A stretch of DNA of 64,000 nt from positions 310,001 to 374,000 of the forward strand of contig NZ_QWFZ01000003.1 of NCBI RefSeq assembly GCF_003576315.1. Direction: 5' to 3'. Source of the stretch: Henriciella mobilis (GTDB lineage: Bacteria; Pseudomonadota; Alphaproteobacteria; Caulobacterales; Hyphomonadaceae). Below the pieces are notes generated by a model. It had not been told where the DNA came from. It did not search any database and worked only from the letters and a program-made list of their open reading frames with translations. Below, piece after piece: positions 16,856 through 25,418 of the stretch. The position numbers and the translations under genes were made by a program. How positions within the stretch are numbered: the first letter of the stretch is position 1; each line of letters opens with the position of its first letter.

Positions 16856-18175
16856 ATGAAACTGCTATTGACGGGTCTTGGCTGGGTCGGACGCGTATTT
16901 GTGGGCCTCGTCCTGCTGACCGGCATGGCCAATTGCACGCAGCTGGGGCTCAACTATGCCAGCCTCGATGTCGATGGAAAGCCAGCGGCCTACCCGCCGA
17001 TTGCCGATGACCCGGAAGGATTCCTCGCCGAGCGCGAAATGTGGAAGGCGCGGCTGGAGAGCCATGTCTTCGGGCCCTTCCCCGAAGGTGTTGAAGCCCG
17101 ACTCGTCAGCCATGAGGTCATCGACGACGCCTATATTGGCGGGCTGGCAAGCCTCGAGGAGTACATCATCGAGATCCAGGGCAGCGGAAAGTCCCGCCAG
17201 TTCACGCTCGGCATTGCCTGGCCGCAATCGGACACGCCTGTTCCGGTAATCATCAGCCAGTCCTTCTGTGGCAACCAGACCGCTTTCCAGTACCCGGACA
17301 TGTCCCCACCAATCGACGAGAGCGTCAGCGACTTTTGCGGCGGTGGGGAGGACAGCACGATGTCGCGCGTCGCGCGGCTGATCTTCGGCCGTTACATTTC
17401 CAGCCCGCCCATGGAGCAGGTGCTCACGCGCGGTTATGCCTATGCGAGCTTCTACACCTCCGAACTCATCCCGGATTCGCGGAAACCTGCACGCGCCCTG
17501 ATGCCTGACTTCCCGCACGGTCCGCGCGGCGAAATCACCGGCGCGGTCTCCGGTTGGGCGGCCGGCTTTTCGGCCGCCATCGACATCCTTGAAGACGACC
17601 CGCGGACCGATCCGGCGCGCACGGCAATCATCGGCCATTCGCGTTCGGGAAAGTCGGCGCTGGTTGCCGGCACCTATGACAGAAGCATCGATGCGATCAT
17701 TGCCCACCAGGCCGGCACAGGCGGCACGGCACTCAGCCGCGACAAGCCGGGCGAGACCGTTGAAGGGATGGTGAAAAACTACCCCCACTGGTTCGATCCT
17801 GCCTATCAGGCTTTCGATGCCGAAGGCCCGAACACAACGCCGGTCGACATGCACGCCCTGATCGCCCTGAACGCACCGACCCCGCTGCTCATCGGCAATG
17901 GGCGGCGCGATGTCTGGTCTGACCCGAATGGCAGCTGGCGGGCCACGCTGGAGGCCGATCCCGTCTACAAGGCCGCCGGCACGGGCGGTCTCGACCAGTC
18001 CGGCATGCGCGAGGCGAGCGCCGATGCCGACCTTGTCTTCTGGATGCGCGCCGGCGGGCACGCGATCACCGGACAGGACTGGGATTTCTGGCTCGACTGG
18101 CTTGACCAGGTCATGCCGCAAGGAAACGAGGTGCCAGCCGCCTCGAATACGGCTAGCGTCTCTCCCGGCAATTAG
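16856..18175 (+). CDS. alpha/beta hydrolase, CE15 (glucuronoyl esterase)-like, exported
   Basis: A 439-residue protein with an N-terminal hydrophobic export signal. A cysteine follows (GMANC, residue 27), but asparagine at -1 makes a poor lipobox. The catalytic region reads TAIIGHSRSGKSALVAGTYD, the nucleophile serine in GHSRSGK, then HQAGTGGTALSR, GETVEGMVKNYPHWF and a late GGHAITGQDW histidine. The G-x-S-R-x-G-K motif plus GETV...PHWF resembles the CE15 glucuronoyl esterase superfamily, which cleaves esters in plant cell walls. The substrate here is open. GGAGG lies upstream of ATG 16856; it begins 107 bp after the LytTR gene and precedes the MAPEG gene. Confidence 0.7.
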   Translation: MKLLLTGLGWVGRVFVGLVLLTGMANCTQLGLNYASLDVDGKPAAYPPIADDPEGFLAEREMWKARLESHVFGPFPEGVEARLVSHEVIDDAYIGGLASLEEYIIEIQGSGKSRQFTLGIAWPQSDTPVPVIISQSFCGNQTAFQYPDMSPPIDESVSDFCGGGEDSTMSRVARLIFGRYISSPPMEQVLTRGYAYASFYTSELIPDSRKPARALMPDFPHGPRGEITGAVSGWAAGFSAAIDILEDDPRTDPARTAIIGHSRSGKSALVAGTYDRSIDAIIAHQAGTGGTALSRDKPGETVEGMVKNYPHWFDPAYQAFDAEGPNTTPVDMHALIALNAPTPLLIGNGRRDVWSDPNGSWRATLEADPVYKAAGTGGLDQSGMREASADADLVFWMRAGGHAITGQDWDFWLDWLDQVMPQGNEVPAASNTASVSPGN

Positions 18176-18192
18176 CTGGGAGGAACTATAAA

Positions 18193-18624
18193 ATGCCGTT
18201 TCAAGCCGAAGACCTTTATCCTGTCCTCGCCCTTATTGTGTGGACGCTCGTCATGCTGCTCTGGATGTATGCCACGCGCATCCCGGCCATGCAGAAAGCG
18301 AAGATCGATCCGAATGATGCGCGCCATCCGGGTGCCGGTTACAACGACAAGATCCCGTCCAGCGTCCGGTCGGTCGCGGACAATTACAATCACCTGCACG
18401 AGCAGCCGACCATCTTCTACGCGCTGGTCTTCTTTGCGGCACTGACAGGCGGAAGCGACAACATCTTCATGTATCTTGCCTGGGCCTATGTCGGCCTGCG
18501 CGTCATTCATTCGCTGGCGCAGGTGCTGTCATCCCAGGTCACGCAGCGCTTCCTGGTCTTCATGCTCAGCTCCATCGTGCTGATCGTGATGGCTGTTAAG
18601 GAAGTGATCCGGATCGTCGCCTGA
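18193..18624 (+). CDS. MAPEG family membrane protein
   Basis: A 143-residue protein with four helices and the bacterial MAPEG pattern: RSVADNYNHLHEQPTIFYAL in the second helix region and YLAWAYVGLRVIHSLAQ in the third. MAPEG proteins include glutathione-dependent membrane transferases; for this bacterial subgroup the reaction is unproven. ATG 18193 has GGAGG 9 bases upstream. It starts 17 bp after the CE15-like hydrolase and may share its transcript. Inner-membrane location is expected. Confidence 0.87.
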   Translation: MPFQAEDLYPVLALIVWTLVMLLWMYATRIPAMQKAKIDPNDARHPGAGYNDKIPSSVRSVADNYNHLHEQPTIFYALVFFAALTGGSDNIFMYLAWAYVGLRVIHSLAQVLSSQVTQRFLVFMLSSIVLIVMAVKEVIRIVA

Positions 18625-18692
18625 TCCTTTGAAGCATATGAGCGGCGCGGGGGAGCTTCCCCCGCATCGCGTTTCGTTTTAGACGCGGGGTC

Positions 18693-19769
18693 ATGGCCAC
18701 TATTCCCGTTTCCCGCCTTGAACAGGTCATTGACCGGTTCGACCAGGTCGAAGCCCGTATGGGCGCGACAACCGATGGCGACGAGATCGTCCAGCTCTCG
18801 CGCGAGCATGCCGAGCTGAAACCCGTTGCCGACAAGGCCAAGGAGCTGATCGACCTGAAGGCGCAGCTCAAGGACGCCGAGACGATGATGAACGGCGCCG
18901 ACAAGGACATGGCCGAGCTGGCGACCGAGGAATACTACGACATCAAGGAACGGCTGCCGGCGCTGGAAAAGGAAGTCCAGCTGCTGCTCATCCCCAAGGA
19001 TATCGACGATAAGGCCAATATCGTCCTCGAAGTGCGCGCGGGCACAGGCGGCGACGAGGCGGCCCTTTTTGCAGGCGACCTCTTCCGCATGTATTCGCGC
19101 TACGCCCAGCTGGAAGGCTGGAAAGTGGATGTGGTGTCCGTCTCCGAAGGCGATGTCGGGGGCTACAAGGAAATCATCGCCAATATCGAAGGCGATGGCG
19201 TCTTCGGTAAGATGAAATGGGAAAGCGGCGTTCACCGCGTGCAGCGGGTTCCGGAAACCGAAAGCGGCGGGCGCATCCACACCTCCGCCGCGACGGTCGC
19301 CGTGCTGCCGGCCCCTGAAAACATCGAGATCGACGTGCGCCCGGAGGACATCCGGATCGATACGATGCGCTCCTCGGGCGCGGGCGGCCAGCACGTCAAC
19401 ACAACCGACTCGGCGGTGCGCATCACCCACCTGCCCACCGGCATCGTGACGACCAGCTCGGAAAAGTCCCAGCATGTGAACCGCGAAAAGGCGATGGAGC
19501 AGCTAAAGATCCGCCTCTATGAACGCGAGCGCGAGGAGAAGGATTCCGCGCGTGCCGAAGCCCGCAAGGACCAGATCGGATCGGGCGACCGTTCGCAGAA
19601 AGTGCGGACCTACAACTATCCCGAAAACAGGGTCAGCGACCATCGCATCAACCTGACGCTCTATTCGCTCGACAAGATCATCACCGGCGACAAGCTGGAC
19701 GAGGTCATTTCCGCGCTGATCGCCGAGGACCAGGCGCGCAAGCTGGCCGCCATGGACGAAGATGCATGA
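18693..19769 (+). CDS. prfA: peptide chain release factor 1
   Basis: A 358-residue class I release factor that ends translation at UAA and UAG. The RF1-type recognition loop appears as [14 protein letters not shown] (P-x-T, where RF2 would have SPF). The catalytic GGQ is at residues 231-233 ([20 protein letters not shown]). Length and order of domains are normal. It overlaps prmC by 8 bp, the usual arrangement, since PrmC methylates the glutamine of this GGQ. Confidence 0.97.
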   Translation: MATIPVSRLEQVIDRFDQVEARMGATTDGDEIVQLSREHAELKPVADKAKELIDLKAQLKDAETMMNGADKDMAELATEEYYDIKERLPALEKEVQLLLIPKDIDDKANIVLEVRAGTGGDEAALFAGDLFRMYSRYAQLEGWKVDVVSVSEGDVGGYKEIIANIEGDGVFGKMKWESGVHRVQRVPETESGGRIHTSAATVAVLPAPENIEIDVRPEDIRIDTMRSSGAGGQHVNTTDSAVRITHLPTGIVTTSSEKSQHVNREKAMEQLKIRLYEREREEKDSARAEARKDQIGSGDRSQKVRTYNYPENRVSDHRINLTLYSLDKIITGDKLDEVISALIAEDQARKLAAMDEDA

Positions 19770-20616
19770 GGCGAGAACCTTCAAGGCCCAGCTGGCAATT
19801 GCCGCTGCGCGGCTGAAAAGCGCCGGCTTCCACAAGCCTGGCCGCGAAGCGCGCCAGCTGATGCAACATGTTTGCTCAATGAGTGCGTCCGATCTCATTC
19901 GCGAAGAACTGTCCGAAATGGATGACAAGGCCCGCGGCGCATTCTTTGACCTGGTCGAGCGGCGCGTCTCGGGTGAGCCCTTCGAGTACCTGACGGGCGT
20001 CGCGAGCTTTTACGGTCTCGACTTCTACTGCACGCGCGAGACACTGATCCCGCGGGCCGACAGCGAGGTTGTCGTCGATGAGGCCCTTGCGCGCCTGCCG
20101 CTCGGCCGGACGGCGCGTGTCGCCGATCTCGGCACGGGAACGGGCTGCCTGCTGATTGCGCTATTGAAAAACCAGCCCGGGCTGAGCGGCCATGCGGTCG
20201 AGAAATCGCCGGCTGCCGCCGCGATCGCACGAAAGAACCTCATTCGTCACCGGGTCAGGAGCCGCGCGTCGATCACCATCGGATCCTGGGAAGACTGGGA
20301 TGGCTGGGGCGACGTCGATCTCATCATTTCCAATCCGCCCTATATCCGGACAGGAACGATCGCCACGCTCGACGCAAGCGTGCGCGCCTTCGAGCCACAT
20401 GACGCGCTGGATGGCGGAGAGGACGGCCTGGAGGCCTACCGGTCGATTATCTCGCTCGCGGCGGCACGCCTGAAGGAAGGGGCGTGGCTGGTCTTCGAAA
20501 TCGGTTTCGACCAGCGTGAAGCGGTCACCGGGCTGCTCGAAAATGCCGGCTTCGGGTCCATTTCCTGTGGACAGGACCATGGTCAGCGGGACCGCGTTGT
20601 TGCCGCAAGGCGTTGA
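19762..20616 (+). CDS. prmC: peptide chain release factor N5-glutamine methyltransferase
   Basis: A 284-residue HemK/PrmC protein. It has an N-terminal helical domain ([21 protein letters not shown]), the linker [18 protein letters not shown] and [17 protein letters not shown], then a Rossmann methyltransferase domain with [15 protein letters not shown] (SAM site) and the ISNPPYI motif (NPPY at 191-194) that holds the target glutamine. It methylates RF1 and RF2 in the cytoplasm. The start lies inside the prfA end, giving translational coupling. Confidence 0.96.
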   Translation: MHEARTFKAQLAIAAARLKSAGFHKPGREARQLMQHVCSMSASDLIREELSEMDDKARGAFFDLVERRVSGEPFEYLTGVASFYGLDFYCTRETLIPRADSEVVVDEALARLPLGRTARVADLGTGTGCLLIALLKNQPGLSGHAVEKSPAAAAIARKNLIRHRVRSRASITIGSWEDWDGWGDVDLIISNPPYIRTGTIATLDASVRAFEPHDALDGGEDGLEAYRSIISLAAARLKEGAWLVFEIGFDQREAVTGLLENAGFGSISCGQDHGQRDRVVAARR

Positions 20617-20802
20617 AAGCGCAGCAGGGGGCTTGGCGAAAGCCCAAATGCGCGCTAGAGCAAGAGTCGGCCAGAGGGCTCCTTCTCATGAGAATGGATG
20701 CCCCGCCAGGAGCAAGCGAAACATCACTGAGTATATTCCCGACCGGGATGTGACGCGAACGGTCTGAGATTACAGACAAGAACGGGATCAGGAACTTAGC
20801 GT

Positions 20803-21474
20803 ATGCAACGCAAGCGCGGACGTGGACGCCGTTCAGGTGGAAACAACAGCAATAATCCGAACCGGCACTATGAGAGCACCGGCCCGGACGTGAAAATCCG
20901 TGGTTCGGCGCAGCAGATTCTCGACAAGTATCAGCAATATGCGCGCGATGCCCTGACAGCCGGCGACCGGGTGAAGGCCGAAGCGCATTTCCAGCATGCC
21001 GAACATTATGCGCGCATCGTTGCGAGCTTCCAGAAGGACAAGCCGCGCAACAAGAATGACGACAACAGTTCGGATGATGACGAGGACAATGACAACACCT
21101 CGTCTGACGACAACTCCAATGAGTCGCAGAACAATCAGGACAATTCCGGCTCGCAGGACGAAGGCAATGACGGCAAGAAGCCGCGCGGCCGGGGCCGCAA
21201 GCCGAAAGCCGAGAAGGAAGACAAGGATGATCCGATGCGGGTCATTGCGTCGGACGATGACGGCAAGTCTAACACGTCCGATGATAGCTCTTCCTCAGGC
21301 GAGGATGACGGCCAGTCCAAGCCGCGCCGGCGCACCTATCGCAAGAAGGCTGAGGCTTCCGGCGAGAATGACGGCGTGATGTCCACACTGGCCCGCGGCC
21401 GTAGCAGCGGTGGCGACGACGACAACTCCGATGACTCCCGCGAATCCAGCCAGGCCGAGGCGGCCGCCGAATAG
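20803..21474 (+). CDS. DUF4167 protein with acidic disordered tail
   Basis: A 223-residue protein. Residues 1-80 form the DUF4167 core: a strongly basic start (MQRKRGRGRRSGG), then KIRGSAQQILDKYQQYARDALTAGDRVKAEAHFQHAEHYARIV. The rest is low complexity, alternating Asp/Ser/Asn-rich acidic blocks with short Arg/Lys clusters such as KKPRGRGRKPKAEK and KPRRRTYRKKAEA. The position behind prfA-prmC is conserved in alphaproteobacteria. The composition suggests nucleic-acid or ribosome contact, but the function is unknown. The gene is 186 bp from prmC, so it probably has its own promoter, and it ends 27 bp before a strong terminator. Confidence 0.85.
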   Translation: MQRKRGRGRRSGGNNSNNPNRHYESTGPDVKIRGSAQQILDKYQQYARDALTAGDRVKAEAHFQHAEHYARIVASFQKDKPRNKNDDNSSDDDEDNDNTSSDDNSNESQNNQDNSGSQDEGNDGKKPRGRGRKPKAEKEDKDDPMRVIASDDDGKSNTSDDSSSSGEDDGQSKPRRRTYRKKAEASGENDGVMSTLARGRSSGGDDDNSDDSRESSQAEAAAE

Positions 21475-21501
21475 GCCGCAGCCTCAACACAGAAATCACG
21501 A

Positions 21502-21535
21502 AAAAGGGCGCCCCGATCGAGGCGCCCTTTTGTTT
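21502..21535. terminator. bidirectional intrinsic terminator between DUF4167 and nrdB
   Basis: An 11-bp perfect stem AAAAGGGCGCC (21502-21512) / GGCGCCCTTTT (21521-21531) with an 8-base loop. It is flanked by A on the left and T on the right, so it can end both convergent transcripts. Confidence 0.9.
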
Positions 21536-21571
21536 TGATCCACTCCCGTCCGGCCCGGCGGGCCCGCCGGG

Positions 21572-22594
21572 CTATTCGGCGGCGATGTGGCGCTTCTTGT
21601 CGAACATGGCCCAGACGCCGTCCGCGCCGTGCCAGTCGCCCTGCGTTGCGCCTTTCGAATACTCGGTCGCGCGCGCCTCGAAGAAGTTGGCATGCTCGAC
21701 GCCGTTCAGGATTTCTGTCAGCCACGGGATCGGGTGCTTGTCGACACCGTAGATCGGATCGAGCTTCAGCTGCCCCATGCGCCAGTCGGCAATGTAGCGG
21801 ATATACTGCTTGATATCGTCTGGCGTCATGCCCTGGACTTCGCCCGCCTCGAACGCCAGTTCGATGAACTTGTCCTCGAGCTTCACCACGGTCTGACAGC
21901 AATCGGCGATATTGTCCTTAACATCCTTGGTGAGCGCGCCCGTCTCCTCGGCGAAGGTATGGAACATCTTCATCATGCCTTCGCAGTGCAGCGACTCGTC
22001 ACGCACCGACCAGGACACGATCTGGCCCATCCCCTTCATCTTGTTGAAGCGCGGGAAGTTCATCAGCATCGCGAAGGATGCGAACAGCTGCAGGCCCTCG
22101 GTGAACCCGCCGAAGACGGCCATCGAGGTCAGGATGTCCTTTTCGGTGTCGCAGCCGAACTGGCCAAGATAGTCATGCTTGGCGGCCATCTGCTCATATT
22201 CCATGAAGGCGCCAAACTCAGAGTCCGGCATGCCGATCGTCTCGAGCAGAAGGGCGTAGGCAGCGATATGGACCGTCTCCATGTTGGAGAAGGAGGCCAG
22301 CATCATGCGCACTTCAACCGGTTTGAAGAGCGGCATGTAGTTTTCCATGTAGTTCGCGCCGACTTCCACGTCCGACTGGGTGAAGAAGCGGAAGATCTGC
22401 GTCAGCAGGTTGCGCTCCTTGTCGGTCAGCTTGTTCGACCAGTCCTTGCAGTCCTCGCCGAGCGGAACTTCTTCCGGCAGCCAGTGAACCTGCTGCTGGA
22501 TTTTCCAGAAATCATAGGCCCACGGATAGCGGAACGGCTTGTAAGCCTTGCTCGGTGTCAGCAGGCCGACGCCTGACGTGTTTACGAGTGTCAT
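21572..22594 (-). CDS. nrdB: ribonucleoside-diphosphate reductase, beta subunit (class Ia)
   Basis: About 340 residues, the radical-carrying small subunit that works with NrdA to make deoxyribonucleotides. Recognisable ferritin-like segments include WLPEEVPLGEDCKDW, TQIFRFFTQSDVEVGANYME, NMETVHIAAYALLLETIG and WSVRDESLHCEGMMKMF, which supply the di-iron ligands. ATG 22594 is chosen (GGGG 8 bases upstream); a longer frame to 22657 is not conserved. nrdA is not in the window. Two NrdR-box-like sites upstream predict repression when nucleotides are plentiful. Confidence 0.95.
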   Translation of the reverse strand: MTLVNTSGVGLLTPSKAYKPFRYPWAYDFWKIQQQVHWLPEEVPLGEDCKDWSNKLTDKERNLLTQIFRFFTQSDVEVGANYMENYMPLFKPVEVRMMLASFSNMETVHIAAYALLLETIGMPDSEFGAFMEYEQMAAKHDYLGQFGCDTEKDILTSMAVFGGFTEGLQLFASFAMLMNFPRFNKMKGMGQIVSWSVRDESLHCEGMMKMFHTFAEETGALTKDVKDNIADCCQTVVKLEDKFIELAFEAGEVQGMTPDDIKQYIRYIADWRMGQLKLDPIYGVDKHPIPWLTEILNGVEHANFFEARATEYSKGATQGDWHGADGVWAMFDKKRHIAAE

Positions 22595-22619
22595 GGCTTT
22601 ACCCCTTTCTGGATCATCA

Positions 22620-22635
22620 GCACCATATATGGTGC
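22620..22635. promoter_or_regulatory. NrdR box, proximal
   Basis: GCACCATATATGGTGC is a perfect 16-bp palindrome fitting the NrdR consensus acaCwAtATaTwGtgt at nearly all core positions. It lies 26 bp before nrdB. Confidence 0.75.
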
Positions 22636-22653
22636 CAAACACATCTCTCGAAC

Positions 22654-22669
22654 GCAAGATATATACAGC
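22654..22669. promoter_or_regulatory. NrdR box-like site, distal
   Basis: GCAAGATATATACAGC retains the AtATaT core. Its centre is about 32-34 bp from the proximal box, close to the three helical turns usual for paired NrdR boxes. It is weaker than the proximal copy. Confidence 0.5.
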
Positions 22670-22711
22670 TGAGGGTTAACAAATTTCCACAGCGAAAGGC
22701 CGGCCTGTGGA

Positions 22712-23728
22712 TCAGTATGCCACCGAGACAGACACCGCGCCAAACCGCTGCGGGCCCGCCTGCCGCTGGAACTCCTCGGTCCGGTGCACATAGGTAAAGG
22801 CGACCTGCACATTCTCGACATGCACGGCAAGGCCTGCCTGGAAGTCACCGACGAGCTTGTTGCGATCGGCGACGCGCGGCCCGTCGCGGAACGCATTGCC
22901 GTCCAGGAACATGTCCCGCAGCACAACCCGTCCGTCGAGACCGGCGAACAGGTAGGCGCCGAGCGGCTTTTCCGGGGAGAAGGTCCCCGCGCCGGAAAGG
23001 GCCGGACGGATTCGCGGCGGGCCAAAATCAGATTCGAGATCCCAGCCGATTCGTCCGACCAGGCCCGTGCCTGCATAGGTGCGCACATTGCCGAGCGCGC
23101 CGCCACCATAAAAGCCGAAATCCGTTTGCAGCCCCAGAGGCAGGTCCGGGCCGTCAAACAGGGCCATCCGCTGGGCGATCAGCTCGATCCCGGGTTCGTC
23201 GCGCAGCTGGTAGTCCCAGCCCTGGGGCTGCGGCGCACCGATCATTTCATGCCAGTTGGTCTGAACGAATTCGCCGAGCGCCGACGGGCCCACAACGCCG
23301 AGATTGAGTTGCAGCACGTCCTGGATGTGCCTGTCCGATGCGACGACCGTGCCCGAAAGGTAAAGCCAGCCGGCATAGGGCCGGTCGTCCGGGTCCGGCA
23401 CGCTCAGCGTAATGTCCTGGGGCGTGAAGATGGCGTGTGAAAGCGCCAACCCCTGACGCAGGTTCCGCCGCTCAAGATCCAGGAAGGGAAGCCGCTCGGC
23501 CGCCCAGTTCAAGACCGGGAAGACGTCATTGGCTGGCGAGACGCGTTCGATGCGCACGCCATTGGTGTAGTTCCGGTCCGTTCCGCCAAACAGGTCGTTC
23601 TCGGATGTCAGGGACCAGACACCGCGATTGTTCGATGTGTCGCCGCCATCCTGCGCGCTGGCGAGCGGCGCCAGGACAAACAGGGCGGACAGGATCACTG
23701 AATGGTGAAAGGATGGCATGGCGGGCAA
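22712..23728 (-). CDS. LpxR family lipid A deacylase (DUF2219)
   Basis: A 338-residue outer-membrane beta-barrel with a signal peptide (HHSVILSALFVLAPLASAQ). The family hallmarks are present: SENDLFGGTDRNYTNGVRIE with the catalytic-type N44-D45 pair, DDRPYAGWLYLSGTV, and QTNWHEMIGAPQPQGWDYQL with H160. LpxR removes the 3'-acyloxyacyl chain of lipid A and needs calcium. The conserved Asn/Asp and His argue for an active enzyme. ATG 23719 is an alternative start. A shorter related barrel gene lies 122 bp upstream on the same strand. Confidence 0.85.
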   Translation of the reverse strand: MPAMPSFHHSVILSALFVLAPLASAQDGGDTSNNRGVWSLTSENDLFGGTDRNYTNGVRIERVSPANDVFPVLNWAAERLPFLDLERRNLRQGLALSHAIFTPQDITLSVPDPDDRPYAGWLYLSGTVVASDRHIQDVLQLNLGVVGPSALGEFVQTNWHEMIGAPQPQGWDYQLRDEPGIELIAQRMALFDGPDLPLGLQTDFGFYGGGALGNVRTYAGTGLVGRIGWDLESDFGPPRIRPALSGAGTFSPEKPLGAYLFAGLDGRVVLRDMFLDGNAFRDGPRVADRNKLVGDFQAGLAVHVENVQVAFTYVHRTEEFQRQAGPQRFGAVSVSVAY

Positions 23729-23850
23729 ACCGGAACAGGAGAATTTCCTGCGGCCTAGCGTGCCGGCAGCGCCTCGTCAGCTAAAATTACAGAAATCAGC
23801 TCGCGATCGCAGACTGCGCCGCATCAATCAGCATTTTTCTATTGTAGAGC

Positions 23851-24735
23851 CTAGCGGCGCAGCGTGAAGCTGATGCCGGCAAAGTTCTCGACGTCCTCGC
23901 GGCCCTGCATGCCCCGCTCATTGTATGAGATTTCGCGGCGGATATAGCTTACCGATAGCTGGCCACCGCCCTGGGTGAGGGACAGGCCGGCCTGCATGTC
24001 ACCAACCGTCACCTGGTCACGAAGTGCCATGCTGTTTGTCCAGCCACGATCGCCATACGGTTCATAGACGAGCGCTTCGCCGTCTGCGCCAGCAAAGAAG
24101 TACCAGCTCTTGGCTTCGACATCAGCGCCGCGCTGGTCAAAGTTCTGACCGATCCGGATTTCACCACCGAAGCGGCGGGTTTCGAACTGGCCGTCCTTGC
24201 GCACGCTCATGCGTGGGACGACGCCGACATCGAAGCCGAAGCCGGTCTGTGCGTTCGCGGCCGACAGTGTGAAGGAGGCATCGAACTCCCTCACTGACCG
24301 GGCCGGCATGCTGAAATTGGCGGATTTGCGCGCGCCCTCAAAATCGATGATGGCCGACGCATTCGACATGCGCCTTGCGCTGAAATCCGGGCTGAAGGAC
24401 ACGTCGGCGTCTAGGCCGCTCCGGCCGAGCACCGGTGTAATGGAAATCGACGGTGTCGGGACGGTCTGCGACTGCGAAAGCGAAAAATCAGGAGACGTAT
24501 GGAGGAGCAGCGCCGGCTCAGCAGCAACGACGCTGGCGGATGTTGGCAGGGCGGCACGCGAACCGGTCAGCCCGGACGCCTGCATCACACCGGCACGACT
24601 TGGCGTAGAACTGGCGGTGTCACGAACCTGCAGGCTCGTGCCATAAGCACCGCTCGCGCCAGACTGGCAGCCCTGGCAGGCAATCACGGCAAGTGTGGAT
24701 ACGCTTAAAAGCATTCCTTGTCCGACGCCTCTCAT
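23851..24735 (-). CDS. lipoprotein with degenerate LpxR-like barrel half
   Basis: About 294 residues. ATG 24735 has GGGGAG 9 bases upstream and opens a lipoprotein signal with the lipobox VIAC (Cys20). A Ser/Ala-rich linker follows. The C-terminal ~100 residues read like the end of the neighbouring LpxR protein: GEIRIGQNFD, YFFAGADGEALVYE, DMQAGLSLTQGGGQLSVSYIRRE and GISFTLRR, against GRIGWDLE, YLFAGLDGRVVLRD, DFQAGLAVHVENVQVAFTYVHR and AVSVSVAY next door. The N-terminal catalytic motifs (ENDLF, YTNG, WHE) are not found. It is probably a non-enzymatic paralogue. Identity is by eye, not by search. Confidence 0.6.
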   Translation of the reverse strand: MRGVGQGMLLSVSTLAVIACQGCQSGASGAYGTSLQVRDTASSTPSRAGVMQASGLTGSRAALPTSASVVAAEPALLLHTSPDFSLSQSQTVPTPSISITPVLGRSGLDADVSFSPDFSARRMSNASAIIDFEGARKSANFSMPARSVREFDASFTLSAANAQTGFGFDVGVVPRMSVRKDGQFETRRFGGEIRIGQNFDQRGADVEAKSWYFFAGADGEALVYEPYGDRGWTNSMALRDQVTVGDMQAGLSLTQGGGQLSVSYIRREISYNERGMQGREDVENFAGISFTLRR

Positions 24736-25034
24736 AGTCCGAACTCCCCAGCGAACTTGCATAGGAGAGTCCCGTTTCTATCTTAATGTATCATGAAGCC
24801 AGCCAGCCCGGGAGTCCCTTTCGGGTGAATTCATGTTTAACTCGCATAGCAGTAATTCGCATGGCGCAAAAAGGTTCCATGCCCCGTCAACATTACAGAT
24901 TGCGTGCCGCGCGGCATGGTTAGACAGGGGTTAACGAATTCAGAAAATTTCGACCTATTGAAATTTCAGCGCCGTTGCCGGTTCGCGCGAAGGGGGATAA
25001 GCCGGATATCATCCACACGTCTGAGGGGACGACT
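24736..25034. other. divergent intergenic region, 299 bp
   Basis: Separates the minus-strand barrel lipoprotein from the plus-strand exported-protein cassette and must hold promoters for both. It is AT-richer than the surroundings around 24775-24850 and 24930-24965 and contains TTAAC at 24931-24935. I see no clear operator, hairpin or small gene. Confidence 0.5.
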
Positions 25035-25418
25035 ATGAGACACATTTCCATTCTGGCGGGACTGGCCGTGCCTGCCCTTCTGCTGGCTTCCTGCGCCACA
25101 TCAGAGCCTGAGCGGCTGGAAGATATCGCGTCGCGGGCCACTGCTGCCTGTCCGGCGGCGGTGGAGCGGTCCAATGCGGCCGGCGATTACGCCTATGACG
25201 TCTCGACCTGCGAATGCATTGCGGGTCGGATAACGACGCCGCTCTGGTCCGATGAGAATTCGTCCTATTCCGGCGACCCGATGCCGATCAAGGATGCCAA
25301 GGCCATCGCCAGGGCCATCCGTACCGGCGAAACGCTCGGCAAGGGGCTGGAAGAGGCCAAGCAGAATATCTCCGTGCCGTCGGCCAATTCCGTCAATACG
25401 TGCTTCTCAAAGTACTGA
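25035..25418 (+). CDS. small Cys-containing lipoprotein of unknown function
   Basis: 127 residues. A classical lipoprotein signal (MRHISILAGLAVPALLLASC, lipobox LASC, lipidated Cys20) precedes a ~107-residue domain with four more cysteines (TAACPAAV, STCECIAG, VNTCFSKY) that could form two disulphides in the periplasm. No family is recognised. ATG 25035 follows GAGGGGACGACT, a good ribosome site. It is first in a same-strand run with a YiiX-like amidase, a TPR protein and an anchored protein; the amidase frame opens inside this gene's end. Confidence 0.75.
   Translation: MRHISILAGLAVPALLLASCATSEPERLEDIASRATAACPAAVERSNAAGDYAYDVSTCECIAGRITTPLWSDENSSYSGDPMPIKDAKAIARAIRTGETLGKGLEEAKQNISVPSANSVNTCFSKY

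Noticed and set aside
20683-20694. Palindrome TTCTCATGAGAA between prmC and the DUF4167 gene
   Set aside because: Short, isolated and without a candidate regulator; could be chance.
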